Assembly: GCF_004004515.1 (NCBI RefSeq)
Contig: NZ_RXOL01000004.1
Span: forward strand, 248,001 to 312,000
DNA: 64,000 nt
Source of the DNA: Croceicoccus ponticola
Lineage (GTDB): Bacteria > Pseudomonadota > Alphaproteobacteria > Sphingomonadales > Sphingomonadaceae
Direction of reading: 5' to 3'
Shown: one piece after another, positions 43,523-51,658 of the stretch
Numbering within the stretch: position 1 is the stretch's first letter
Layout: each line of letters opens with the position of its first letter
Translations under genes and position numbers: made by a program
The notes under the pieces: generated by a model
Database searches by the model: none
What the model saw: the letters and a program-made list of their open reading frames with translations, nothing else
What the model was told of the DNA's origin: nothing

Positions 43523-44923
43523 ATGGCAGAAGCAGATCCGCGCGGGCAGCTTGAACGCGCACGCTGCCCCGGTCCGGGCTGGGAAGACATCCTGGCCGCC
43601 GACGACATCCAGCCGCCCGCCTTCATGGCGAAGGACAGCTACGAATATCTCGGCTCCGAACCGATCGATGCCGCGCGGTACTACGACCCCGAATTCTTTC
43701 GCGCCGAATGCGATCGGATGTGGCCGAACGTCTGGCAATTCGCCACGCGCGAAGAAGACATGCCCGAGCCGGGCGATTACGTCACTTACGACAACGCAGG
43801 GCGATCGTACCTGATCGTGCGGCAGGAAGACGGTTCGGTCCGCGCCTTTCACAACGTGTGCCTGCATCGCGGGCGGAAGCTGAAAACCGATTGCGGCTCG
43901 GCCGAAAAGTTCGTCTGCCCGTTCCACGCCTTTACGTGGAACACGGATGGCACGTTGAACTCGATCCCCTGCCGCTGGGACTTCGGTCACTTGTCCGACG
44001 ACGCGATGAAGCTGCCCGAAGCCAGCGTAGCGCAGTGGGGCGGGTACATTTTCGTGCGCGAGGCCGACGAAGGTCCGGTGATCGAGGAATTCCTCGCCCC
44101 CCTGCCCGAATTCTTTGCACAATGGCGGCACGAGGATTGCACCACCGTCGCATGGGTCGGCAAGGTCGTCGACGCAAACTGGAAGATCACGATGGAAGCT
44201 TTCATGGAAAGCTACCACGCCTATGCCACGCATCCGCAGTTGATGCCGTTCACCGGCGATGCCAACGCCGCCTATCACGTGCTGGGCGAACATGTGAACG
44301 TGAACTACACGCCGTTTGGCACGATCAGCCCCCATGTCGCGCGCCACGAATTGCCGCAGCAGTGGATCGTCGACGAATTCGTTAAGTACAACGGCCGCAG
44401 CGCCGACAACTACGACCCCGAAAACGACCAGTTCAACATCGCCGTGCCCGACGGATTGACCGCGCGGCAGGCACTGGGACAGGCGATGCGCGCGTCGAGC
44501 GAGCGGGCGTTTGGCGGCGATTATTCGCAAGTATCCGAAAGCGAACTGCTCGACGCGCTGGTCTATAACGTCTTTCCCAACTTCGCGCCGTGGGGCGGGT
44601 TCATGCCCAACATCGTCTATCGCTGGCGCCCATGGCCCGATCAGGATCGCTGCCTGATGGAAGTGCGCGTGCTGGCCCGTGTGCCACAAGGCCAGCCGCG
44701 CCCGGCAGGCATTTCGATGCACATGCTGTCCGACGATGAAAAGTGGGCCGATGCTCCCGAACTCGGCGTGCTGGGCGGCGTGGTCGATCAGGACATGGAA
44801 AACATGATGCTGACCCACGAAGGGCTGAAGGCGTCGAAGAACCAACGCGTCGAACTGGGCGACTATCAGGAAGTGCGCATCCGCCATTTCCACCAGGTGC
44901 TCGACCGCTATCTGAACCGTTGA
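43523..44923 (+). CDS. Rieske non-heme iron oxygenase, alpha subunit (family i, copy 2)
   Basis: A 466-residue oxygenase starting MAEADPRGQLERARC. GAGGAGG nine bases upstream decides this ATG over the one at 43499. The Rieske ligands are CLHRGRKL and CPFHAFTW, the same unusual second motif as the 19746 protein. The iron site is NWKITMEAFMESYHAYATH, with Glu at the bridging position. The two family-i enzymes share long blocks such as NVFPNFAPWGGFMPNIVY. It is followed after 14 bp by a family-ii Rieske gene, so the two oxygenases are co-expressed and may act in sequence. Confidence 0.94.
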   Translation: MAEADPRGQLERARCPGPGWEDILAADDIQPPAFMAKDSYEYLGSEPIDAARYYDPEFFRAECDRMWPNVWQFATREEDMPEPGDYVTYDNAGRSYLIVRQEDGSVRAFHNVCLHRGRKLKTDCGSAEKFVCPFHAFTWNTDGTLNSIPCRWDFGHLSDDAMKLPEASVAQWGGYIFVREADEGPVIEEFLAPLPEFFAQWRHEDCTTVAWVGKVVDANWKITMEAFMESYHAYATHPQLMPFTGDANAAYHVLGEHVNVNYTPFGTISPHVARHELPQQWIVDEFVKYNGRSADNYDPENDQFNIAVPDGLTARQALGQAMRASSERAFGGDYSQVSESELLDALVYNVFPNFAPWGGFMPNIVYRWRPWPDQDRCLMEVRVLARVPQGQPRPAGISMHMLSDDEKWADAPELGVLGGVVDQDMENMMLTHEGLKASKNQRVELGDYQEVRIRHFHQVLDRYLNR

Positions 44924-44937
44924 AAGGAACCGGAGTG

Positions 44938-46122
44938 ATGACCGACCTTTACGAAAAATACGGCGATATCGCCGAACGCATGCTGCACTTCGTCGAAAGC
45001 CGCACGACCGATCAGGCCAGATCCACCATGCGCGTGCCGGTTGAGAATTATCTCGACCCCGCGCGGTGGGAGCGGGAGAAGGAGCGCCTGTTCAAGCGAC
45101 TGCCGCTGATGCTGGCGCTGACGATCGAGCTGCCGGAGAAGAACGACTACAAGGCGATGACGGTGATGGACCTGCCCGTCATCATCACGCGCGGCAAGGA
45201 CGGCAAGGCCCGGGCCTTTCTCAACGTGTGCAAGCACCGCGCCGCGCATCTTGCCGCCGACGGCAAGGGAAATTGTTCGCGCTTTTCGTGTCCCTATCAC
45301 GGCTGGACTTATGCCAACGACGGCAAGCTGCTGGGCATCGCAGAGGCGAGCACCTTTGGCGAGGTGGACCGCAGCCAGCTCAACATGACCGAACTGCCGT
45401 GCGACGAAGTGGCGGGGATGATCTTCGTCATCCTGACCCCCGGCCTTGCCATCGACGCGCGCGAATGGCTGGGCGGGATGTACGACGATTTCGCCGCGCT
45501 GAAGCTGGAGAGCTGGTATTTCCACAAGTCGCGCGAAATGCCGGGCGCCAACTGGAAGGTCGCCTATGACGGCTATCTCGAAGGGTATCACTTTGCTGCG
45601 GCGCATACCGAAACGGTTGCGCCCCGATCGCCATCCAACCGCGCCCATTACGAAGGGTTCGGCCCGCATATCCGACTGGGTTTTCCGCAGCGTTCGATCA
45701 CCGATCTGAAGGACGTGCCCCGCGATCAGTGGGGACATCGCGAAAACAACGGCTACGATTTCATCCGGATGCTGTTTCCCAACTTCGCGCTCTTCCTCGC
45801 GCCCGAAATGTGCCAGTTCGCACAGCTGTTCCCCGGCGATGCGCCGGATCGGAACGTGACGATCATGAACTACGTCTTCCCGTCCAAACCGGAAACGGAG
45901 GAGGAGATGCGCAAGCTCGACGAGATGTGCGACTTCTTCTTCAAGGTGGTGGAGACCGAAGACTACGACCTTGGCCTGCAGGTGCAGAACGGGCTGGAAT
46001 CGGGCGCGATGACGCACCAGACTTTCGGTCGGAACGAACCGGGCAACCAGTTCTTCCACAAATGGGTAGACTATTACCTCGACGAAAGCGGGCAGACGCC
46101 AATGCCGGTGATGAAGGCATGA
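44938..46122 (+). CDS. Rieske non-heme iron oxygenase, alpha subunit (family ii, copy 2)
   Basis: A 394-residue oxygenase starting MTDLYEKYGDIAERMLHFVESRT. The Rieske ligands are CKHRAAHL and CPYHGWTY. The iron site is NWKVAYDGYLEGYHFAAAH, with Glu at the bridging position. It is a full-length paralogue of the 36981 protein. GGAG precedes ATG 44938. Second gene of a two-Rieske operon. The two oxygenases are of different families, so they are not alpha/beta partners. Confidence 0.94.
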   Translation: MTDLYEKYGDIAERMLHFVESRTTDQARSTMRVPVENYLDPARWEREKERLFKRLPLMLALTIELPEKNDYKAMTVMDLPVIITRGKDGKARAFLNVCKHRAAHLAADGKGNCSRFSCPYHGWTYANDGKLLGIAEASTFGEVDRSQLNMTELPCDEVAGMIFVILTPGLAIDAREWLGGMYDDFAALKLESWYFHKSREMPGANWKVAYDGYLEGYHFAAAHTETVAPRSPSNRAHYEGFGPHIRLGFPQRSITDLKDVPRDQWGHRENNGYDFIRMLFPNFALFLAPEMCQFAQLFPGDAPDRNVTIMNYVFPSKPETEEEMRKLDEMCDFFFKVVETEDYDLGLQVQNGLESGAMTHQTFGRNEPGNQFFHKWVDYYLDESGQTPMPVMKA

Positions 46123-46127
46123 CGCGG

Positions 46128-46160
46128 TGGGCGCGATGGCAGCGATCGCCATCGCGCCCA
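46128..46160. terminator. Strong 13-bp hairpin between convergent genes
   Basis: TGGGCGCGATGGC - 7-nt loop - GCCATCGCGCCCA, a perfect stem filling the 42-bp gap between the Rieske gene and the convergent MDR gene. No T tract follows on either strand. It is probably a bidirectional terminator or mRNA 3'-end stabiliser. Confidence 0.5.
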
Positions 46161-46164
46161 TCGG

Positions 46165-47178
46165 TCACGCGAGTTTCAGCACCAGTTTGCCAGTGTTCTG
46201 ACCGGAAAACAGACGCATGAAGGCATCGTAACTGTTCTCGATCCCTTCCTGCACGTCTTCGTCGATGCGCATCTTCCCTTCGGCAATCCACTTGGCGACC
46301 TGCGCCCCGCCTTCGGCAAAGCGGGGGGCGTAATCCATGATGAGATACCCGTGGATCGTGGCCTGATGGACAAGCACCTGCCACAGGTTCTTCAACCCGT
46401 GCCGTTCAGTCGAATTGTATTCGCTGATCAACCCGCACAAAACGATGCGTGCCTTTTTGGCGAGGTTGAAGACTTCGGCCTCCAGAATGTCGCCGCCGAC
46501 GTTTTCGAACACCATGTCCAGCCCGTTCGGCGCGGCCTGTGCGATTTCATCACGCAGCTGCTCCTGGCTCTTGCCGCGATAGTCGATGGCGACGTCGAAG
46601 CCGTAATCGTCGATCAGCCGGCGGCATTTTTCCGCGCCACCCGCGATGCCGATGACTCGGCAGCCGCAGATCTTGCCGATCTGCCCCACGACCGAACCAA
46701 CCGCGCCGGCCGCCCCGCTGACACACAGTGTTTCGCCCGCCTTGGGCTTAGCGATTTCCAGCATTCCGAAATAGGCGGTGAGGCCGACGGCTCCCATCGC
46801 GGACAGGAAATGCGACGGGCTTGGGGCCAGCGAAATGTCGATCGGCGACGTGAAATGTTCGGGCGAAACCGCGCTGTATTCCTCGATGCCGTTCAGGCCG
46901 AGCGCCCAGCTGCCTACCGGATAGTCGGCGTTATCGCTGGCGACCACTTCGCCCACTGTGGTCGCACGCACCGGATCGCCCAGCGGGATCGGCGGCATGT
47001 AGCTCGGTTCGTCCGACATCCAGCCACGTTGCGCAGGGTCGAGCGAGCAGTATTGGTTGCGCATGACGAAACCGCCCGGCGGCGGCGACGGGATGGCTTC
47101 TTCCACCAAGGCGAAATCGTCGGGAACAGGGTCGCCCACCGGGCGGCGGCGCAGCAGGAAGCGGCGGTTGGTCGTCAT
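46165..47178 (-). CDS. NADP-dependent MDR oxidoreductase (PTGR-like), copy 1
   Basis: A 337-residue zinc-independent medium-chain reductase starting MTTNRRFLLRRRPVGDPVPDDF. The nucleotide-binding site is LCVSGAAGAVGSVVGQIGKICGCRVIGIAGG at about residues 148-178, and the C-terminal YNSTE/Y-rich segment is as in prostaglandin/leukotriene reductases. These enzymes reduce the double bond of an alpha,beta-unsaturated ketone with NADPH. It is divergent from TonB receptor 2 with the operator between. A paralogue sits in the same arrangement at 50507. Confidence 0.92.
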   Translation of the reverse strand: MTTNRRFLLRRRPVGDPVPDDFALVEEAIPSPPPGGFVMRNQYCSLDPAQRGWMSDEPSYMPPIPLGDPVRATTVGEVVASDNADYPVGSWALGLNGIEEYSAVSPEHFTSPIDISLAPSPSHFLSAMGAVGLTAYFGMLEIAKPKAGETLCVSGAAGAVGSVVGQIGKICGCRVIGIAGGAEKCRRLIDDYGFDVAIDYRGKSQEQLRDEIAQAAPNGLDMVFENVGGDILEAEVFNLAKKARIVLCGLISEYNSTERHGLKNLWQVLVHQATIHGYLIMDYAPRFAEGGAQVAKWIAEGKMRIDEDVQEGIENSYDAFMRLFSGQNTGKLVLKLA

Positions 47179-47235
47179 GCTTGGTAATCCTTTCAGAACA
47201 TGCCGATTTACGTCGACTTGTGTCCCTGATGCCGC

Positions 47236-47255
47236 ACCTGTGAAAAATGGCAGGT
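47236..47255. promoter_or_regulatory. Island operator, inverted repeat ACCTG-N10-CAGGT
   Basis: A perfect inverted repeat, ACCTG - TGAAAAATGG - CAGGT. It lies between the divergent MDR reductase (start 47178, 58 bp away) and TonB receptor 2 (start 47345, 90 bp away). Half-sites are identical to the 38254 site. Confidence 0.65.
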
Positions 47256-47344
47256 AACGAATTGCCCTATGCTGGTCGAAAGGGCGATCAGACAAAAAAG
47301 GCCGCGCGTGGAATGCGGCTGTCGCAAAACAGGGAAGACTCCTA

Positions 47345-49597
47345 GTGACCAACCGCAAATTCGTTTTCGCAGCTCTTGCTGCAAGCACCGCGCTGACCGG
47401 CGCTGTCCCTGCATTCGCGCAGGACGTGCAGACCGAGCAGCAAGCAGCAGTTCCCGGCGAAATCATCGTTACCGCCCGCCGCCGCGAAGAAGCGCTGCAG
47501 GATACGCCGGTCGCCGTGACCGCCGTCAACGCCCAGATGATCGCCGACAAGGCCGCCGTAAACATCGGCGACCTTATGGGCACCGCGCCAAACCTTATCA
47601 TCACCAACCAAAATTCGGGCGCCGCCGCCGCGAACCTGTCGATCCGCGGCCTGACTTATGCCGACGTCGAAAAGTCGCAGGAACCGACCGTGGGCGTCGT
47701 CGTCGACGGTGTCTTCATCGGCACCAGCACCGGCCAGTTCTTCGACTTCTTCGACATCGAACAGATCGAAGTCCTGCGCGGTCCGCAGGGCACGCTGTTC
47801 GGCCGCAACACCATCGGCGGCGTTGTCAACATCCGCCGCAGCCGCCCGACCGGCAACCTTGGCGTCAAGGCCGAAGCTTCGTACGGCAAGTTCAACACGC
47901 TCGCCACGCGCGCCGTGGTCAACCTGCCCGTGCTGGGTGACGTGCTGTCGTCGAAGTTCTTCTACTTCCACAACGAAAGCGACGGCTGGTACCGCCAGGG
48001 CCAGACGGGCGAGCGTCGTGGCTTCACGAACAACGAAAACTTCGGCGCGAGCTTCCTGTTCGATCCGGGCAGCGGCTTCGATGCCCTCCTCACCGTCGAA
48101 AAGCAGGTTCAGAAGTTCGACCCCGCGGTAGCAAACCTGACCAACAGCAGCGAACTGTTCTGCGGCCTGATCCCCGCCGAACAGTGTGGCCGCAACGGCA
48201 CAGACGACCTTTACACCGTGTTCGGCGATGCCAACGTTTCGAACTATTCGGCGCCTGCCATCACCTTTGAAATGAACGGCGACCTGGGCGACATCAGCCT
48301 GACGTCGGTCACCGGCTATCGCGAATCGAAGGAAGGCCAGACGCAGGACTTCGACGCTTCGTCGACCGACCTTTATTACGTGTTCCGCGATCAGGAATAT
48401 GACCAGTTCAGTCAGGAAGTACGCGCTGCCGGCGACGTCGGCTCGTCCTTCGACTATGTCGTGGGCGCCTATTACTTCTCGTCCAACTATGAACTGGATC
48501 AGTGGACCCGCCTGTTCGCATTCGACAATACTGTCGATCCGCGCGACTACGACACCAACCCGCAGCATGTCGAAGGCAAGACCCGTTCGGTCGCGGTATT
48601 CGGCGACTTCAACTGGGCCTTTGCTGAAACGCTTCGCCTTTCGTTCGGCGGTCGTTTCACGCGTGACAAGAAGTCGCTGTCGAATGCATTCGGCGGCAAC
48701 CTGATCGGTCAGGGTTCGGACACCTTCAAGAAGTTCACGCCCAAGGTCGGCATCGACTGGCGCCCGAACGACGACATGATGCTCTATGCTTCGTGGTCGC
48801 AAGGTTACCGTTCGGGCGGCTTCAGCCCGCGCGCCGGTTCGGCCGCTCGTGCCAGCCAGTCCTACGGTCCCGAAACAGTCGACAGCTACGAAGTGGGCGG
48901 CAAGTTCACGATGGGCGTCGTCCAGCTGAACCTCGCCGGTTTCGTGTCGAAGTACGATGCGCTGCAGCAGAACAACACGCTGTTCTGCGCAACGTGCGCA
49001 ACGCAGAACGAGACGATCACCTCCAACGTCGGTTCCGCCACGATCAAGGGTCTCGAAGCGGACTTCACCGCCCGCCTGACACCCGACTTCGTGTTGAACG
49101 GTGCGCTTGGCATACTGGATTCCAAGTTCAAGGACTTCATCGTGGGCGGCATTTCGCCGGCCGATGGCGCGACGGTCATTCCGTTCGACTTCTCGGGCAA
49201 CGACCTGATCTACAACCCGGACATGACCGCATCGCTTTCGGCGACCTACACCCAGCCGACCAGCTTCGGTGAAATGGTGGGTAACGTGGGTTACCGCTAT
49301 ATCGGACGTTACGATCAACAGATCTCGATCGGCGGACTGAGCGGCGATCTGGCCAATGGCCCGGTCACTGTCGAAGGCAACGACCCGCGCGTGCGCACCG
49401 ATGCCCAGAACCTGGTCGACGCATCGCTGACCGCACGTTTCGACCTGGCCGGTGCCGAAGCGCATCTGACCGCATATGGCCGCAACCTGCTCGATGATCG
49501 CGGCATGACCCACGGCTTCACCGTCGGCGGCCTGTGGTCGTTCGGCACGGCGCGCGAACCGCGTAGCTATGGCCTGACGCTCGGCGTCGAATTCTAA
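47345..49597 (+). CDS. TonB-dependent outer-membrane receptor 2
   Basis: A 750-residue receptor starting at GTG 47345, with GGGAAG upstream. The signal peptide is VTNRKFVFAALAASTALTGAVPAFAQ. The TonB box region is GEIIVTARRREEALQDTPVAVTAV. The plug contains VLRGPQGTLFGRNTIGGVVNI, and the barrel ends SYGLTLGVEF. Internal Cys pairs (FCGLIPAEQCG and FCATCATQ) may form loop disulfides. It is followed by an intrinsic terminator. It is divergent from an MDR reductase, like receptor 3. Confidence 0.95.
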   Translation: MTNRKFVFAALAASTALTGAVPAFAQDVQTEQQAAVPGEIIVTARRREEALQDTPVAVTAVNAQMIADKAAVNIGDLMGTAPNLIITNQNSGAAAANLSIRGLTYADVEKSQEPTVGVVVDGVFIGTSTGQFFDFFDIEQIEVLRGPQGTLFGRNTIGGVVNIRRSRPTGNLGVKAEASYGKFNTLATRAVVNLPVLGDVLSSKFFYFHNESDGWYRQGQTGERRGFTNNENFGASFLFDPGSGFDALLTVEKQVQKFDPAVANLTNSSELFCGLIPAEQCGRNGTDDLYTVFGDANVSNYSAPAITFEMNGDLGDISLTSVTGYRESKEGQTQDFDASSTDLYYVFRDQEYDQFSQEVRAAGDVGSSFDYVVGAYYFSSNYELDQWTRLFAFDNTVDPRDYDTNPQHVEGKTRSVAVFGDFNWAFAETLRLSFGGRFTRDKKSLSNAFGGNLIGQGSDTFKKFTPKVGIDWRPNDDMMLYASWSQGYRSGGFSPRAGSAARASQSYGPETVDSYEVGGKFTMGVVQLNLAGFVSKYDALQQNNTLFCATCATQNETITSNVGSATIKGLEADFTARLTPDFVLNGALGILDSKFKDFIVGGISPADGATVIPFDFSGNDLIYNPDMTASLSATYTQPTSFGEMVGNVGYRYIGRYDQQISIGGLSGDLANGPVTVEGNDPRVRTDAQNLVDASLTARFDLAGAEAHLTAYGRNLLDDRGMTHGFTVGGLWSFGTAREPRSYGLTLGVEF

Positions 49598-49612
49598 GCA
49601 CGAGCCACAATC

Positions 49613-49654
49613 AAAAAGGGCGGGGGTACCACATGGTGCCCCCGCCCTTTTTTT
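49613..49654 (+). terminator. Intrinsic terminator after TonB receptor 2
   Basis: A 16-bp stem, AAAGGGCGGGGGTACC - ACAT - GGTGCCCCCGCCCTTT, with one mismatch, followed by more T. It is symmetrical enough, with A on the other side, to serve also the convergent ThuA gene. Confidence 0.85.
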
Positions 49655-49704
49655 GTGCGATTAAAAGGTGAAGCGCGATCCGGCGGATCACGCACCGGAC
49701 CGCC

Positions 49705-50502
49705 TCAGCCTTGCGCGACCCAGCGGATCGCGTTCTCGACCAGCTTGCGGTAATGCGGGCTTTCGTAAGCGCCCTGTCCGTCGCCGGGCTGGATATAGAC
49801 CAAACGCGCATCGCCCACGGTTTTCGCCCATGCGGCAAGATTGCTGCCCGGCGGATGCGCCCAGTCGTCACGACAGTACATCCGCCCTTCGCAAGCGTGA
49901 GTAGCTGACCAGAAATGGTCGGCGGTAAAGCACGCGTTGGAACGCAGCAAAGGTTCGACATCGCCTTCGAACACTTCGGCAAGATACGGTTCGTCGACCA
50001 GATCGAACGTGGCAGGCAGACCTGCGGTCACCGGATGATCGCCGACGACGCTGAATGTCTGCGCGACGTCGTGCGCGAAACCGCTGTCGAGCACGTGCTT
50101 TCCGCGCACTGCTCCGGGTTTGTAAAGAAACCTTCCGCCCAGGATTTCGGCATAGCCTTCCCACGTCGGCCAGCCGGCCAGCGCATGGTGCAGCGCGACG
50201 ATCCCCTTGCCGCTGTCGAGCAGGGCGCGCAGCCCTTCTGCGAACCCGGCAGGTGGCGGGACATAGGCGGGAATATGCTCGGGCGCGTCGAAATCCAGTC
50301 CCGGCATGTCGTAAAGGACCAAGACATCGAAATCGCGCATGCCGTCAGGATTCATCAGCAGTGCGGCGGCGGGCTGGTCGACCATCGTGGCGGAAATGCC
50401 CTCCATCCCTTCGAACACCGCGGCAAAGGCGTCGCGCCCGAACGGATGGCCCCGCACCGCGACAAGGCAGCGCAGGGGCGAACGGTAGTCGATGGTCGGC
50501 AC
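49705..50502 (-). CDS. ThuA-domain protein, second copy
   Basis: A 265-residue ThuA-like protein. The core is RCLVAVRGHPFGRDAFAAVFEG, DFDVLVLYDMPGLDF, GFAEGLRALLDSGKGIVALHHALAGWPTWEGYAEILGGRF, and C-terminal ARLVYIQPGDGQGAYESPHYRKLVENAIRWVAQG. It is related in fold to the 18955 protein but distant in sequence. Lipolytic or hydrolytic roles have been proposed for such proteins, without proof here. It lies four bases after the MDR gene on the same strand, so it is the second gene of a two-gene operon. Confidence 0.84.
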   Translation of the reverse strand: MPTIDYRSPLRCLVAVRGHPFGRDAFAAVFEGMEGISATMVDQPAAALLMNPDGMRDFDVLVLYDMPGLDFDAPEHIPAYVPPPAGFAEGLRALLDSGKGIVALHHALAGWPTWEGYAEILGGRFLYKPGAVRGKHVLDSGFAHDVAQTFSVVGDHPVTAGLPATFDLVDEPYLAEVFEGDVEPLLRSNACFTADHFWSATHACEGRMYCRDDWAHPPGSNLAAWAKTVGDARLVYIQPGDGQGAYESPHYRKLVENAIRWVAQG

Positions 50503-50506
50503 GCGC

Positions 50507-51517
50507 TTAGCTCCGCACGTCGACGATCGCCTTGCCGGTGTTCTTGCCGGTCAGCATCCGGGCATAGGCGACGAGCGTGTTTTCCAACCCCACCGTCACG
50601 TCGAACGGCACGTTGATCTTGCCCTCCTGGTACCAGCGCTTCAGCGTGTCATAGAAATAGGGCCCGCGTTCAGGCACGTCGGGCAGAAAGAACCCTTCGA
50701 TCCGCAAGCGGCGCATCAGCACCTGATCGTAATGGCGCGGGCCCGGCGCACCTTCGGCCGCGTCGTAATTGGCGATCATTCCGCACACCGCGATGCGGCC
50801 ATAAAGCGCCATGTTCTGCAACACCGCATCCAAGATCGGCCCGCCCACGTTTTCGAAATAGGCGTCGATGCCGCCCTCGATCTCACCCAGCGCGGCGGCG
50901 ACATCCTCGTTCTTGTAATCGATGCAGCGATCGGCGCCCAGCGTTTCGACGACGTACCGGCACTTGTCCGGTCCGCCCGCGATGCCGACGACTTTCGCGC
51001 CAAGGATGCGCCCGACCTGCACGGCAAGGCTGCCCGTCGCGCCCGCCGCGGCCGATACAACCAGGGTTTCGCCTTCCTTGATGCGCAGGATGTCCTGCAC
51101 GCCGTACAGCGCGGTCCAACCATTCAGGCCAAGCACGCCGAAATGCTGGCGAATGTCGTCGATGTCGTCGTCCAGCGGCACGGCCCAGCCTTCGTCTGGA
51201 CGGATCGTCGAATAGTCCGCCCACTGCCCGAATGCGCGGGCGAGCGAGCCCACGGGGAATCGGCCGTCGCGGCTTTCCGTCACCCGGCCCAGCGCCAGTC
51301 CGACCATGGTCGTGCCCAGCGGCAATGGCGGCTGATAACCGTCTTCACGGCCGCCCATCCACATGCGCGTGCCAGCGTCCATCGACAAATAGTCGGCCTT
51401 GATCCTGATCTGCCCGTCTTCAATCGGCGTAAGTTCTTCATGCTGCAGGGAAAGTGCTGCAGCAAAGTCGTCGCCTTTGGGGTGGGAATCGAGCCGCCAA
51501 TAGCGGTTGGTCGTCAT
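50507..51517 (-). CDS. NADP-dependent MDR oxidoreductase (PTGR-like), copy 2
   Basis: A 336-residue zinc-independent reductase starting MTTNRYWRLDSHPKGDDF, paralogous to the 46165 protein, which also begins MTTNR. The nucleotide site is LVVSAAAGATGSLAVQVGRILGAKVVGIAGG. Later segments YFENVGGPILDAVL and CGMIANYDA fit enone reductases of this family. The start ATG 51517 matches the paralogue; the frame is open upstream to 51589. Divergent from TonB receptor 3, with the operator between, and followed by the ThuA gene. Confidence 0.92.
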   Translation of the reverse strand: MTTNRYWRLDSHPKGDDFAAALSLQHEELTPIEDGQIRIKADYLSMDAGTRMWMGGREDGYQPPLPLGTTMVGLALGRVTESRDGRFPVGSLARAFGQWADYSTIRPDEGWAVPLDDDIDDIRQHFGVLGLNGWTALYGVQDILRIKEGETLVVSAAAGATGSLAVQVGRILGAKVVGIAGGPDKCRYVVETLGADRCIDYKNEDVAAALGEIEGGIDAYFENVGGPILDAVLQNMALYGRIAVCGMIANYDAAEGAPGPRHYDQVLMRRLRIEGFFLPDVPERGPYFYDTLKRWYQEGKINVPFDVTVGLENTLVAYARMLTGKNTGKAIVDVRS

Positions 51518-51575
51518 TCCGGCATCCTTTCCGTTGTTTATAACTTCGACTTTAGGCGGGCCATTCGGCGCATGA

Positions 51576-51595
51576 CCCTGTAACTTCAATCAGGG
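51576..51595. promoter_or_regulatory. Island operator, inverted repeat CCCTG-N10-CAGGG
   Basis: A perfect inverted repeat, CCCTG - TAACTTCAAT - CAGGG, between the divergent MDR reductase (start 51517, 59 bp) and TonB receptor 3 (start 51659, 64 bp). On the reverse strand the spacer reads ATTGAAGTTA, matching the A-rich centre of the other sites. Confidence 0.58.
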
Positions 51596-51658
51596 GTCCG
51601 GCTTTTGAACCTGTGTTAGACGAAAAAACAGGAAACAAGATTTCCCAGGGAGAGTACC

